DNA of 64,000 nucleotides from Juglans regia (Eukaryota > Streptophyta > Magnoliopsida > Fagales > Juglandaceae), in the NCBI RefSeq assembly GCF_001411555.2, contig NC_049903.1:30855083-30919082 (forward strand). Direction: 5' to 3'. A program made the position numbers and the translations under genes. Every line of letters starts with the position of its first letter. The first letter of the stretch is position 1. Shown piece after piece: positions 11,089 through 23,377 of this stretch. The notes under the pieces are model-generated. The model did no database searches, had not been told where the DNA came from, and saw only the letters and a program-made list of their open reading frames with translations.

Positions 11089-11939
11089 GCGTAATCGAGT
11101 TCAAGGGTGTTAAGTTTCGTTGGTTTAATTGAACTTTCCATGGCTTTAAATTTCATGTTTAATAATTAATATTATATTATTTATCTTTTTATGTACAAAT
11201 TTTTACAAATCGAGTTTAATTTTCTTTTAATATCTTTAAGTTTATATATATACATATTTCAATGATAAGACGCACAAGAATTAAATAAATTTATTTAGTA
11301 ATAGGAATATGATTTCCGCTGTATCTTTAAATATCTTAAATATTGCTACTATAAATATAGATATAATACTATAAAATAATAAATATGAAGTTATTTGAAT
11401 TTATGAGTCAAGAAAAATACTACTTTGTCCACTCAACTTGTCCCCTCATCTTAACACTTCATGTATTTTAATTTTTTTTTTACTTAATAGTTAAGAAAAT
11501 GACTATTAATATATTGATATATTTTTTATATTTTTTAAAAATGTTTTAAAATATAAAAATTTATGAATAAAAAAATTAAAACAAAAATTGAAAATACCAA
11601 TTTGGCCTAGCGGTCACTTGGAGCGGTGCTACTCAGATGACAGAGTAGCACCGCTCTATGAGTCAATCCAAGATTTTAAGCAAGTTGTACCAAATTTTAT
11701 ACGAACTATGTCGTTTAATAATTGATCATAATTTTATGTTGATGAACACCTTATTTAATGGACAAATCAAGCTCGAATTTAAATAAGTCAATCTAAAACG
11801 ATTTTTCGAGTAGTATTGTTTATTTATAATCTTAATTATAAATATTACAAAATTATATCATATTTCTATTTTTGTTTCTCTTTAATCTAAAGAGTTTGAA
11901 TAGAATTTTAACTTTTTTTTTTTAAAATAATGCAAACAT
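11089..11939. other. AT-rich intergenic DNA with a hairpin
   Basis: No gene is visible. At about 11630-11662, GAGCGGTGCTACTC and GAGTAGCACCGCTC form a strong hairpin at one end of a repeat whose other half resembles 57405-57560. A T-run at 11911-11922, on the plus strand just left of the LINE remains, may be the LINE poly(A) tail. Confidence 0.55.
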
Positions 11940-12282
11940 TCATAAGCAATCAATCAAACGCCAGAAAGCATGCATTATAGTTTCACATATTATTTTACAG
12001 ATGAGACAATTTGTATTTTCACCGATCTTCCTATTAAAAAGTAGGGCTTTTGTAGGAAGAGAATCAATACCTACCCTCCATAGGAAGTGCTTGGTAGACC
12101 AGAAACATTTAGCTTCTAGATTTTCTTTCATCTCCCATCTGCTTGCTCAAATCTTGATGACTTCCACTTTTTGTCTTCTTATGTTGTGGGCCACATAATA
12201 AGCACACCTAACTATAAATTTACCATCTTTGTTGTAGTTCCATATTAACTTGTCCTCTGTACCTCTACTACTTATAGGTATA
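11940..12282 (-). pseudogene. LINE zf-RVT domain remnant
   Basis: The minus strand reads EDKLIWNYNKDGKFIVRCAY, then FLWRVGIDSLPTKALLFNRK, then NCLICKIICETIMHAFW. This is the zinc-binding domain that follows reverse transcriptase in plant LINEs, with the C..C...H pattern preserved. It ends a few codons before the T-run. Confidence 0.85.
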
Positions 12283-13652
12283 TGATACTCGCCAATTAAT
12301 GCCTTCAAGTATAAAAGCATAACTAGTATATTTGGTGAGATCCCAAGATCATTTCCTCAGGGACAATGGGTTTCACAAGTTTTACAATGCAAAAATATGC
12401 AAGGACAAAAAGAAAACGTAAGATAATGTGATTGTCTGTGTTCTGGATTTTCTGTATAAAAAATTTACAAAACTATAAAATGATCAACGGCATATGTATA
12501 GAGGTTGTGGGAAATATGGATCACGTATTTGGTTGTGAATCAGTGAAAACTTGGATTTCATTTTGAAGATAAAAAAAAAAAAAAAAAAAAAACAACGAGA
12601 TTAAAATCCTCTTGATACTGAAATTATAAATTTTGTATGTACCGATGTGGATTCACACAAAATGATGCAATCAAAATCTGAACAAAGAAAAAGGTCTAAG
12701 AAACAGTTTAACAAGCACTTGGGTTGTAGGTTAGGGTTTCATTTTAATCGAATAAAGGATTCGATTTTTAGGTGCTATCTGCTATTACTAACCCAATCAA
12801 GGAATCAATAACTTTGAAATAAAGCATGCAATTTACACACCAATATTTAAAATCCCTCGTCAAATTAATATCCAACATCGTGTTTAGCTCTCGATAAGAG
12901 GAATCCTTGATTGATTCAATTTTTTGTTGTGTTGTGAGTCTACAACAAATTAAGAACAAGAAATTCCTCGAATACTCGCATGCAAATCATGTTTATCAAC
13001 ATAATGAAGAGAATAATATGAAAATCACAGATACCAAACAATTATCGAAGCAAATGAAAACCTTCCTCTGCAACCCAAGTTTCAAATCTAGCCTCAGATC
13101 ATCATTTTGTTGATGAACACAAGCACAATAAAAACACTAACAACTATCAGTGAAAGATTCAGAAAAACGAAGAAAGAAAATCCTAATGCTTCCCACAAAA
13201 AAGAATGAATCTTCCTCTGGCACTTCTCCTCCTTTTATTCTCATCTCTATTGCCTTTTTCTCTCTCTTGTAACTAATTCTCCCTCGATGTTCATGGATCT
13301 ACCCTCAAGGGTTTTCTCTCTTTGCTCCCGAGGGTCTCTAAATTCTTCCTGTAGCCCTCTTCTTTTCCTTTTGATCAGTACATGACTTAAGTCCCTTGTA
13401 AGAGTCATGGGCCAATTTTGGCCTTGAGCCTATCATGCGGCCAGGAGTACTATAATGGATTAATTTCAACAGGTTAGTATGCCTTACAAAAGGCCCAGCA
13501 TTAGTAAGTAAATGGGCCTAATAATCATTTTGCATATTATTAAAACTATTTTTCAGAATATTGTGTATTTTAATATTTGGGACAAATATAACTTGCTAAA
13601 TCAAGTAATTCTAATGGACAAGTTAATCACAATCTCTCACTAATCATTATCA
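12283..13652. mobile_element. Insertion of 1.37 kb in the LINE, possible solo LTR
   Basis: LINE protein similarity breaks at 13653 (after NNEKADM) and resumes at about 12282 (IPISSRGTEDKLIW). Between them lies non-LINE DNA starting TGATACTCGCC and ending CATTATCA, so the ends are TGATA/TATCA, as an LTR would have. A pure A run sits at about 12571-12591. No coding frame was found. I could not see a target duplication (GTATA left, TGTCA right), so its class is uncertain. Confidence 0.5.
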
Positions 13653-15955
13653 TGTCAGCTTTCTCATTGTTAAAATTAGCTCTTATGATCAGCTCTTCAT
13701 TCCACACTTTCAAGTCTTATATAATTAAATCACTCACTTTTGCTTCCGAATCCAATGAAGAAACTTGAGATTGCATACAATAAGTTGATGGTTTAGGCAG
13801 CCACTTTTGTCCTCAGATTTTAATCTGCTTACCATTACCTACCCTCCAAATCATACCTTCATTCATGAACTCTTTTGCTAACCACACAGTCGTCCAGATT
13901 AATGATGGAGAACTGCCCAATTTAGCATCCAATATACTTCCTCCATTGAAATATTTTCATTTATAAACTCTTGCCACTGGTGATGAAGGATAATGTAAAA
14001 ACCTCCAACTATGCTTTGCTAGTAAAGCCATATTAAAATTTTCTGTATTTCGAAATCCCAAACCTCCATTACTCTTTGCCCTTCCCAAATAATCTCAACT
14101 CTTCCAATTTATACCATTCTTATTTTGGTGATTAACCCACCAAAATTTAGCCAACATAGTTGAGATCTCATGGTAGAGTCTTTTAGGGAGTTTAAAGACA
14201 TTCATAGTGTAGGTAAGAACAAGCTGCAATACAACTTTGATTAGGATTTTTTTTTTCCCTACCTTAGATAAATAGCTATTTATTTTCCGCCAAATTCGAT
14301 CTTTAATTCCTCTAAATGTATTATATTTAACTTTCTTACTATAGATGGCAATCCCATGTATTTTTCATAGCTCCCAAAGGCCACTGCACCTGCTTCCCTA
14401 ACAATATGATTTTTTATTGTTGCTCTAGTATTTGAACTAAAGAAGATAGATGTCTTATGTCGATTCGATTTATGACAAGATGTTTTCTTCTATACCTTAA
14501 GTAATAGTTGTAAACTATCCCAACCCAATTGTTTTGCCCTACAGAAGATGACACAATCATCTGTAAATAGTAGATGATTGATTCTTGGTCCCATTCTTGC
14601 CACTTTAACTCCTCTTATTAGATCCTTCTGCTCTGATCTGTTAAGCAAGGAACTTAATTCCTCTACACATAAAATAAAGAGGTAGGGAGAAAGAGGATCT
14701 CCCTGTCTCAGACCACATTTTGGAATAATTCTTTCACCTGGTTTTCCATTTACTAACACAGAATAATGTACTGTTTTGACACGGTTAATGATTAATGCAA
14801 TCCATCTCTGCTCAAATCCTATCTTCCTCATCAATGCTGCTAAATAACCATACTCCACATGATCATATGTCTTCGATATATCTAGCTTCAAAGCCATACT
14901 TTATTGAATGCCTTTTTCCTTAGTCTTCAAGGTGTGAAGAACTTCATAGACAGCCATGATATTATCAGAAATTAACTTCTCTGGAATAAAGGCACTCTGA
15001 GAAAATGCAATGATTTCTGGTAGCACTTTCTTAAATCCGTTTGCTAGTCTTTGAAATTATCTTATATAGTACGTTACACAGACTTATAAGTTTAAAATCC
15101 TACACAACCTTAGGATTATTAACCTTTGAAATCAAAGCAATATATGTAAAATTCAGAGTTGGTGAAGTAATCCCATTATTTAGAAAATCAAGGGCTGCAA
15201 TTCATACCTCTCCTCTTTAACTATGCTCCAATATTTTTATAGAACCTTGCTCCAAAGCCATCAGGTCCAAGTGACTTTAATGGAGACATTTGGCTGAGTG
15301 CTTCATTAATTTCTTCTACTGTGAAACTTTTTCACAGTTGCTCATTCATCTGTGTTGTGAGGCTGACCTCTACAGTATCCAAAACAACTTTTATATCCTC
15401 TGAGAAATGAGATGTAGAGGAGGAATTTCCTTCAAAGTAATCTTTAAAGGGCCTCTTTATTCCCTCCATCCTTGTCTACAAATTATTACTGGTATCTTTA
15501 ATCTGTAGTATGTTGATTCTCCTCCTTCGTTCAGTTGCATAAACATGAAAGTACTTTGTTTTCCTATCCCCATGTTGGTACCAATTTCTCTCCAGTTTCT
15601 CTTTGTGTCCATTTTAGATCCTCCTGTTCTAGCATGATACCCACCTCTTTCTTTAGCTTCTTTATTTCCTCCATATTCCCAATTCCTTCATTTAACTGCA
15701 TCTGTCTCAATTGCTCAGTTTTCTCTTTGATTATTATCTCCCTATGCTTAAAAGTGTGACTGCTCTATTTGCTGAGAGCAGAACTAAAAAATTGTAATCT
15801 TCTTTGTACTCTATTCATTGGAGCTGAGATTGAAACCTCTTTCTTCCATTCTACTTTTATGATTTTACCACAATTTTCCTCTAGTGCCCAACTGATTTCA
15901 TACTTAAATTTCATTATTTATGCAAAATTGTTGTTGGGAGTGGCTGGTAGCAGGA
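13653..15955 (-). pseudogene. LINE reverse transcriptase remnant
   Basis: The best open part (14897-14490) reads LKLDISKTYDHVEY, then CGLRQGDPLSPYLFILCVEE, then HLLFTDDCVIFCRA. The catalytic box is FTDD rather than the usual FADD. Downstream on the minus strand, NFNMALLAKHSWRFL and a WLPKPSTY-type linker continue to about 13653. Stops and shifts occur throughout. Confidence 0.88.
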
Positions 15956-17070
15956 TTGGGTGTATTTACACCTTTTACACCATCCAATTATAAGGTGATA
16001 CATTAGAGTTTTTTTAAAAGTGAAATAGAATTGATTGTAGTGAATTGTAGGAACTTTTGGTCTCAGGACCCATGCCTTTTTCCCCTCTCTTCAATGTTTT
16101 CCTTGTTCACTCATTTCGGCCTTTCTCTCTCCTTCAAAGTATCCGATAATCTGGACCCCGATTCTCAGCCTTCCCTCTCTGGTATTGTAAAACTGATCGA
16201 GAAGTAAAAACTGGTAAGGCCAGACATTCTTAAATTCTTTCTTAACACATTACCATGGTATATTGCTTCATTCTCAGTCTGCATTAGAGGTTGCCAAATA
16301 TTCGGTTAACCCAAAATATTCATCGAAATTGGTTTCAAAATTATAGCAGCCACATATAATGTATAAAGAACGCACCAAAATGCATCACAAAAGTGAAATT
16401 CAAACAATTCGCACTTTGAAAGGTCATAACATTAGAAAAGTATTGATAAAGTTTAGGATAATATTTTTACACATAAATTATATTCTACAAGATGAAATAG
16501 ATAATTAGCAGCGTTCTTAAGCCACAAAATAAACAACCATCCCATCCTCATTCCAAATTAAATTGAAATTAATTTCATTCACCTCAACCACAACCCCACC
16601 CAAATAATGAATTAGAAAAACCCACATGTCCAGACAACAACCTTCATAAACATGCGAATCCCACTTTCGCAAATGGACAAAAGTACACTCAACAAATAAG
16701 TTCCGAACTGGATCTATTTGTATAGAGAGAGAGAGTGCGAGAGAGGGAGAGAGACCAAGATTGAAAGGGCTTCTTCTGAAGAATGAGAAATACTACTGCT
16801 GCTTTCGTTGAACTTGTGACCTCATCGGTTGTGCTAAGGTTCTAAACGGGATTTGTTCGGATAGAGAGAGAGAGTGCTGAGAAATATTGTAACTGGATCT
16901 GTTTAGATAAAGAGAGAGAGTGAGAGAGTGAGAGAGGGAGAGATATAAGACTGGAAGGTTTTTGGAGAATGATAAAATGCTCTCAGTGCGCACCCATGGT
17001 AAATTAAGTGAGTCTCTTACATGTCTATTTTTTATTGGTTGGTGTAATTCTAAAGTTTACACCGGTTCTG
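15955..17070. mobile_element. Insertion of about 1.1 kb inside the LINE, inverted ends
   Basis: LINE coding similarity stops at about 17070 and resumes at about 15955. The edges carry inverted sequences: TTTACACC...TTACACCATCCAATT at the left, and ATTGGTTGGTGTAATTC...GTTTACACC at the right. No protein-coding signal is seen inside. GA-rich repeated blocks lie at 16715-16945. This is probably a non-autonomous DNA transposon; superfamily and target duplication could not be fixed. Confidence 0.5.
16707..16945. repeat. GA-rich tandem-like block, three related copies
   Basis: The phrase GGATCTATTTGTATAGAGAG recurs as GGGATTTGTTCGGATAGAGA and GGATCTGTTTAGATAAAGAG, each followed by GAGAGAGTG-type runs. 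The three copies are spaced irregularly, about 65 to 140 bp apart. Confidence 0.65.
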
Positions 17071-17780
17071 ACTTGAAGCTTTTCTCATTGTTGTTCTGCC
17101 TCTTACTCGAATTTAGCATAATAGATTTATGATTAGAACTACAAGCTGCTAACTTCTCTACACTCACATCACTATAAGATTCAAACAATTTCAAGTTTGC
17201 TACCACCTTGTCTAATCTTTCCTTTGTAAAAGATTCATCACAGTGATTTTTTATTACATCATGTATAAATAAGTTTCATGTCTAACCCATATCAAACATA
17301 TTACAATTTTATAAAGCCATTATGAACCTTTCCATTTGACTTTCATTTCTAGGCCTCCCCCCATATTTCTCCTTCTAAGTTAAAATCTCATTGAAATCTC
17401 CTATAACACACAACATATTAGTAGGTGGTTTAAGGGACTCCAACAATTCCCAGCTTTCTTTTCTCTTACTTACTTCTGGTTGGCCACAGAAGCCTGTTAA
17501 AATCCACCTGCATTTCTCATTTTGATTTGTCACTCATCCATTAATATGTCTTTGTGAGTAGTTGGTACTCTCAACATTCAATTCTTCTTTCCATAGCAAC
17601 ATGAGTCCTCCACTTCTACCTACTAAGTCCACCACAAAACATCCTTCATACCCTAATCACTTTTTTAGAAAATTTGTTCAACCAGACTTAAGCATGGTCT
17701 CCGTTAGAAAAACCAAGCTGAGCTTCTTATCCCTTACCATAAAGATAAGGTTCTGAACTATTCGGGGGTTCCCTAGCCAC
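17071..17780 (-). pseudogene. LINE endonuclease (EEP family) remnant
   Basis: Minus-strand frames give LVFLTET, GRSGGLMLLWK, GDFNEI and, near 17110-17230, RLDKVVAN ... SYSDVSVEKL followed by SSNHKSIML. These are in the usual order of the apurinic-like endonuclease that nicks target DNA. The last motif reads SNH where the family has SDH. Several stops interrupt it. Confidence 0.8.
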
Positions 17781-18084
17781 TAGTAGTTTCAACTTAAGGT
17801 TTTCATTGGTAATGGTGGGGTTGCTTAGCAACCTTCGCCAACTCTAAGCAACCCCCGCCAATTCATCACCATTCACCTACATTGGTCCGTCATTCATTCT
17901 CTTGATTCTTTTTTCCCACTACATCATGCATTTCAGTTTCCACTACCTCTAGCCAATCTCTTTTCTTACCCACTATAACATGAGTATTAGAAAATGTACC
18001 ATTTCCTCTCGCCAGTCGTTTCTAGCTTCCTGATCCGTGCTTCTTGATTTCTACTTTCCTTTCCTTACTAAGCAGCACCGTCTC

Positions 18085-19450
18085 CTAAACATCAGTATCA
18101 AGTGAAATGGTGTCTTTGCTCTTGTCGATACAAGCCAATGGTTCTTCTAGTGAATTGTCAACACAATTAGGCCATAAATTAGAGTCTAGCCCACTTTGGT
18201 TCTCTCCTTCATTTCCTGCACTTTTTTCTCCCCCAGGACATTGATATTGTCTCCAGGAGATACAATCATATCCCAATTTTGAATCCATAACCCCTCGCCT
18301 TCATCCACCGTTAGGAAATTTGAATTTCCTTTTAGAATACTCACATCTGTTTATTTCTTCCTATCCTTTAATTCCTTTTCGGTCTCCATTACATTTTGAT
18401 TGGTTCTAAAAAAGTTAGCCATTTTTTTTTTTTGCCTTAATCCCTTTTTTCCACCCATCGTTGTCATGATCACCTTCTCATTTAGGCCCGAGGTCTGTTA
18501 CCTCTCCTCTACCCTCTTCCCCTCCGCCATTACTTCCAAACTTTCCTATTCTGCTGCTAGTCTCTGCCTGTAGGCATGGCCCAAGTTAATTTGCCATTCC
18601 TTCTCTCATTTCCTTCTATTGTTTACACAACTGAGTGTCATGCATTATTCTTTCACAGGTGAAACACACCCGAGATAGTTTCTCATATTTTAATGGAATC
18701 CACACTCTTGAACCATTCACCCTGATTGTTTGTCCTCTAGCTAGTGCCTTAGTAAGATCAATTTCCACTTTTACTCTAAGGCACTTCCCCCATCCTATCC
18801 TATCTTTATCATCATCTACATCTTCCACTTTTCCAATCGAATTGCCTATTCTCTACCCCGTGTCTCTATTTGTGTTTACCAATGGCAAATTATACAATTG
18901 CACCCACAAAGACTCATGATCAAAGTTTATTTTCCTTGATTGTGATTCACCTTCAAATCTCCTTATGACGAACATGCTATTATCAAATAGCCAAGGTCTG
19001 CCTTCTTCAACTTTTTGCTTATCCACATGAGTATTGAAGACTAACAAATAAATTCGTACCCACTTCTTGAAATGTTTCTTGTTTACTCTGAGTCCATATC
19101 TTAGCCATAGTAGATGAAATTACTAACTTGCTTATAACCCGATCTAGACATACTTTCCCAATCAGGCATTTCTCTCATTTCTTTTGTATTGTCTTTGTTT
19201 CATCTTCATTCAAGTCGATTGTCTCCGCTTCTTCTTCTGTTAACTTCATTTGTTCTCATAACTCCTCCAACTCTTTCAATTCCACCCTTCGCTACTCACT
19301 CCCTCTTCGAAAAATCTTCCGCTTTCTTTATTATTCAACACAAGTTCTACTGACCTTCACCACCTCTAGTTTCGCTCAAGTGGAAACTCTCAAGAGAGAC
19401 CAAAGAGGAGACTCTTCAATACTTTTTGAGTTTCAACAGTTAGATTTATA
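18085..19450 (-). pseudogene. LINE ORF1 remnant (DUF4283 and zinc knuckle)
   Basis: Minus-strand fragments include RPWLFDNSMFVIRRFEG and LWVQLYNLPL, typical of DUF4283, followed by IPLKYEKLSRVCFTCERIMH with a CxxC...H...C knuckle (CFTCERIMHDTQLC). ORF1 proteins of plant LINEs bind element RNA. Frame changes and stops show decay. Confidence 0.8.
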
Positions 19451-20503
19451 AGATATTCGAATCTAGCTATCTTTCATTAAATATTTGTCATTCAAACGTT
19501 TGTCTTTAAAACCTTTTTAAGATTTTCACGTGACTCAATGGGAACAAAAGCTCTGATTAACAAATTATATAAATATATTTATATATTTTTCAAGTAATAA
19601 AAATACGAAGTTATTCCATAATATATACTAAATATTTAATGTTATAATTATAATTTTTATTAACAATCATAAAAGTTATAAAGAAAAATATTATATACTA
19701 TACTCTCATTTTTCTTATTATTACAATGAGATAAAAGTGTGATGTAAATGTAATATATGGTATAATTCAATTGTAAAAGAATTTAACTTCTCGATCTTTT
19801 TAATGCTTATAAACCTTGAAATAAGAACTAATAGGTCACGTACATTAGGTTTCATTCTTTTAGAAAAAGGGAAATGCTATTAATCATCTCAATTCTCATC
19901 ATTTTCTCATTATCTCATGATGTGGCATTAGATGATAGGTTCACAAGTGAAATATAATAAATAATTTACAATCATCTAATGTCGCATCATGAAATAATGA
20001 AATTATGATGATAAAATAAATAATTAATAGATTTTTTCTTTAAAAAAACTTATGATTTTTATAATTGTTTCAAATTTGATCCAAATATCGTTTAAAACCA
20101 ATAAAAAAATATTTCTTATTTTTTCATTATTTTAATTTTTGTTGGCTAATTGGTTTCTACTTTGCATTTTTTTTTTCAATTGGTTTGTGACATTCGCATG
20201 CGCATATGTCACAAATTGGTCATCACAGGCCGGGCCTTAATTGGGCCCGAAAACCATAGACGAGTCAAGCCCACTAACTTTACCTTTCTGATCTCAAGTC
20301 ACCACCTCTCTCTCGCAATCTCGAGATCTTTCCTGAACCCTCTATTTGCTGCCTACATATACCACTCTAATTCCATTTCAAGGATTCTTCTCTACATTTC
20401 CGCTTTCCTCGCTAACCAAGCAAAGAAGAAGAAGAAGAAGAACGAAGCAGAAGAAGAAAGGGTGTTTTATTTTTTAATTTTAGGCTTCTGGGTTGTAGTA
20501 ATA
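19451..20503. other. Intergenic DNA and FES1A promoter/5' UTR
   Basis: AT-rich DNA. A palindromic repeat at about 19873-20030 pairs CTCATGATGTGGCATTAGATG with CATCTAATGTCGCATCATGA, suggesting a small MITE. From about 20220 the sequence becomes the FES1A promoter, with a TTAATTGGGCCCGAAA site-II-like box at 20236-20251 and a purine-rich leader (AAGAAGAAGAAG) before the ATG. Confidence 0.5.
20330..20337 (+). promoter_or_regulatory. Candidate heat-shock element half (TTCctGAA)
   Basis: TTC-CT-GAA is the inverted pair bound by heat-shock factors; a full element needs three units, and the third (GAT upstream) is imperfect. It lies about 170 bp before the FES1A start. FES1A is heat-induced in Arabidopsis, so a real element would make sense, but this one is weak. 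Confidence 0.3.
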
Positions 20504-22926
20504 ATGGCTAAAGACGGACCCAACTGGGAGGGATTGCTCAAATGGAGCCTCGCTCACGCCGATGGTACTCAGCCCCCTCGTAATTTGAGGTATCGTTCGT
20601 GGTCCCTTTGATCGATTCAAGTAAACTAGTCTATGAATTAAATATCATTTCTCGCTGTTTTCTGAAGTTTTATTAGAAGCAAATTTCTCTGTGTAACTGG
20701 AAATCTAAGGTTCTTGAAGATAATCTTGTTAGGTGCTCGAACAGCATTTAACTTTAATGAAATGGGCGTTGATTAATTTGTGTTCAACAGTGAGGAGGAT
20801 CGAAGATGGTTCATGGAGGCTATGCAATCACAGACCGTTGATGTTATTAAGCGTATGAAGGAGATAACTCTTGTTATGCAAACTCCTGAGCAAGTCTTAG
20901 AGGCTCAAGGAGTGACTCCCGCAGATATTGAAGGTGACAATCACGAAAGCATAGTTTTATTTGTCCTTTTTTCTCCCAATTTTCATGCAGTTTTTATGGA
21001 ATATTGATTTGGGCTTCTGTTCGTGGTCTTGTATTCTGGTAGATATATTGGATGAGTTACAAGAGCACGTGGAGTCTATTGACATGGCCAACGGTAAGTT
21101 CTTACATCTGGCGGATGTTTATATTGTTTTGTAAAGCTTCTCTAATGGTGGTATTACATTGGGGGATTTGGTAGTTGTATCTTATGGTACTTGCTTTTAG
21201 TTGTAATATGCGAATGAGTGCTTGTTAGTGACTATCATCTTGATGGTTGATATCATGTCCATGTATCGCACCATATAATCATATGTTCTCCAGGTCTTTT
21301 GGATGCTTGACACTAAATTATCTAGTCATTTGCCTGCTGCTATATTCTTAAAAGGGCTTTCATTATGTATCCTATCTGCTTATTACAAAGAATTTTTATT
21401 AGCTGTTCCTTCAATCACTCGAGAGGGAGATAAAGTTGCTGAAGTGTTTGGCTTGCTCTTCTTGAAAATATTTTCAAAAAATACCCATGAAATGTCATGC
21501 CATTGAATGATGTTAGGTGAATTGAGGAATTGATCCAATTTGAATCGATGTTTTATGATAATAGGATGTTGTCGTTGGATTTTTATATATAGCATCAGAT
21601 GCAATGATTTTTAATATATATAACAGTATTATGCACTTCGTTTTTTCTTGTCTTAATACTGCTTTAGTTATGTTCAAGAGTTTGCCTCATCTCTTTGGCT
21701 GCTAATGCATTTGTGCCAGACCTGCACTCAATCGGTGGTTTGGTCCCTCTTCTTGGTTACCTGAAAAACTCCCATGCAAATATTCGGGCAAAGGCTGCTG
21801 AAGTTGTAGCAACTATTGTCCAGAATAATCCCCGCAGTCAACAACTAGTCATGGAAGCAAATGGCTTAGAACCTCTCCTCTCCAATTTTACTTCAGACCC
21901 TGATGTGGCTGTTCAAACTAAAGCACTTGGGGCACTATCTTGTAAGCACTGACTGTAGTTCTGTAAAGAACATCTTTTGTGGTTAAATTATAGTTGCTTA
22001 GGCTGCGACTGATATATGTAAATTTTGCTTTGGGGTTGACTCTGTAGCTTTAATCCGGCACAACAAACCGGGTATCACCGCATTCCGTCTAGCAAATGGT
22101 TATGCAGCTTTGAGAGATGCTTTAGGTTCTGATAGTGTGAGATTTCAAAGGTAACGTGTGGGAACTATTTAGTTATGTTGTCATTTTCTTTTTCCATTGG
22201 AAATGATTGAAAACTTGAAAAACAAATTGAAAAAAAAAAGGCCGGATTTGAATATATTTGGTTTTAGTATTTTGAGGTGCATATATAATTTACTATATAT
22301 GTTAGATTAACTTCCTTAATCTAGATTTCTAACAAAACTAGCCACTTTTCAGGAAGGCCCTCAATTTGATCCATTACCTACTGCGTGAGAATAATTCAGA
22401 TTGCAATGTAGTAAGTGAGCTAGGCTTTCCTCGCATGATGATGCACCTAGCTTCAAGTGAAGATGCAGAGGTACGAGAAGCTGCCTTTCGGGGCCTTCTT
22501 GAGCTTGCTCGTGACAAGACAGAGGGAGCCAATGGCAGTCTAGGTGAGGAAGATGAAAAATTGAAGCAGCTTCTCCAAGAACGGATTAAGGGTATCAGCT
22601 TGATGTCTCCTGAAGATCTTGCGGCTGCTTGGGAGGAGAGGCAGCTTGTAGACTCCCTGTGGAATACTTGTTACAAAGAGCCATCTTCTCTGCGAGAGAA
22701 GGGGCTTCTTGTTCTTCCTGGGGAAGATGCACTTCCACCTGATGTTGCCAGCAAGCATTTTGAACCACCTCTTAGAGCTTGGGCTGCAAACCCGTCTGCT
22801 AAAAGCCCCAGTTCTGAAAAGAAACAAACTCCTTTGCTTTTAGGATCAGGTCCTCCGCCTGATGCTGCAGATGGTCGGAATAACTCAGGTGAAGGAGAGG
22901 ATGCCAATGGACAGTTGAATGGGTAA
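20504..22926 (+). CDS. FES1A: Hsp70 cofactor Fes1 (HspBP1 family)
   Basis: Six exons: 20504-20589, 20791-20933, 21043-21093, 21720-21941, 22048-22150 and 22353-22926. They sum to 1179 nt, 392 residues, with GT/AG at every junction. The start MAKDGPNWEGLLKWSLAHAD is the conserved Fes1 N-terminus. An armadillo-like region follows, with GGLVPLLGYLKN, ANIRAKAAEVVATIVQNN, AVQTKALGALSSLIRHN and KALNLIHYLLREN. The C-terminal part is charged and Pro-rich. Fes1/HspBP1 proteins bind Hsp70, release its nucleotide and, in plants, protect cytosolic Hsp70 from degradation during heat stress. The length is close to Arabidopsis Fes1A, with a longer tail. No damage was seen. Confidence 0.93.
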
Positions 22927-23377
22927 ACCTAGAGAGAATATGGGGCCGGAGCAAGCCTTTGGAGCGTGGGATTTTTTGTTTTCCTAACGTATCATGCCTT
23001 TCGTTATGTATTTTTTCAGCACATCTCCCCTGCTTGTTCTCACATCCGAATCTTAGGAATGTTGCCAGAAGTTCTCGTTTGCTTTTTGCCTTAGTTTGGT
23101 ACTAAAGTCTGAAGTTTGGTAGCCTTAATGAGTTAATGTGCTGTAGAATCTAGTGTTTTTCGAACTTTTGTCTTCTGATTTGGATTGATACTTTGCTCAT
23201 AATATACCGTTTGTGCAATGAACAGCATACACATTGAGTTCAATCATCTCCTATAAATTTATATGGTTGTCTTTCATTGTACAAAGTATGAAAAGGCTAC
23301 GGTGGAGAAGAGAAATGCAAGAAATAACGTTACATAGAAACAGAGTATGTCAAATTGTCAATCTTTCAATTTGCCCT
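22927..23377. other. Convergent gap between FES1A and the dioxygenase gene
   Basis: The 3' UTR of FES1A (plus strand) and that of the dioxygenase gene (minus strand) share this 450-bp gap. No other gene is visible. Confidence 0.6.

Larger units (their letters stand above)
11911..19450 (-). mobile_element. Degenerate LINE (non-LTR retrotransposon) with two insertions
   Basis: Read on the minus strand, the order is ORF1 (19450-18085), endonuclease (about 17780-17071), reverse transcriptase and linker (about 15955-13653), and zf-RVT (12282-11940), ending next to a T-run that would be the poly(A) tail. That is the order of a plant L1-type LINE. Many stops and shifts break every frame, so it is dead. 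Two insertions separate its parts, at 15955-17070 and 12283-13652. The usual RNase H after zf-RVT is not seen, so the 3' end may be shortened. Confidence 0.85.
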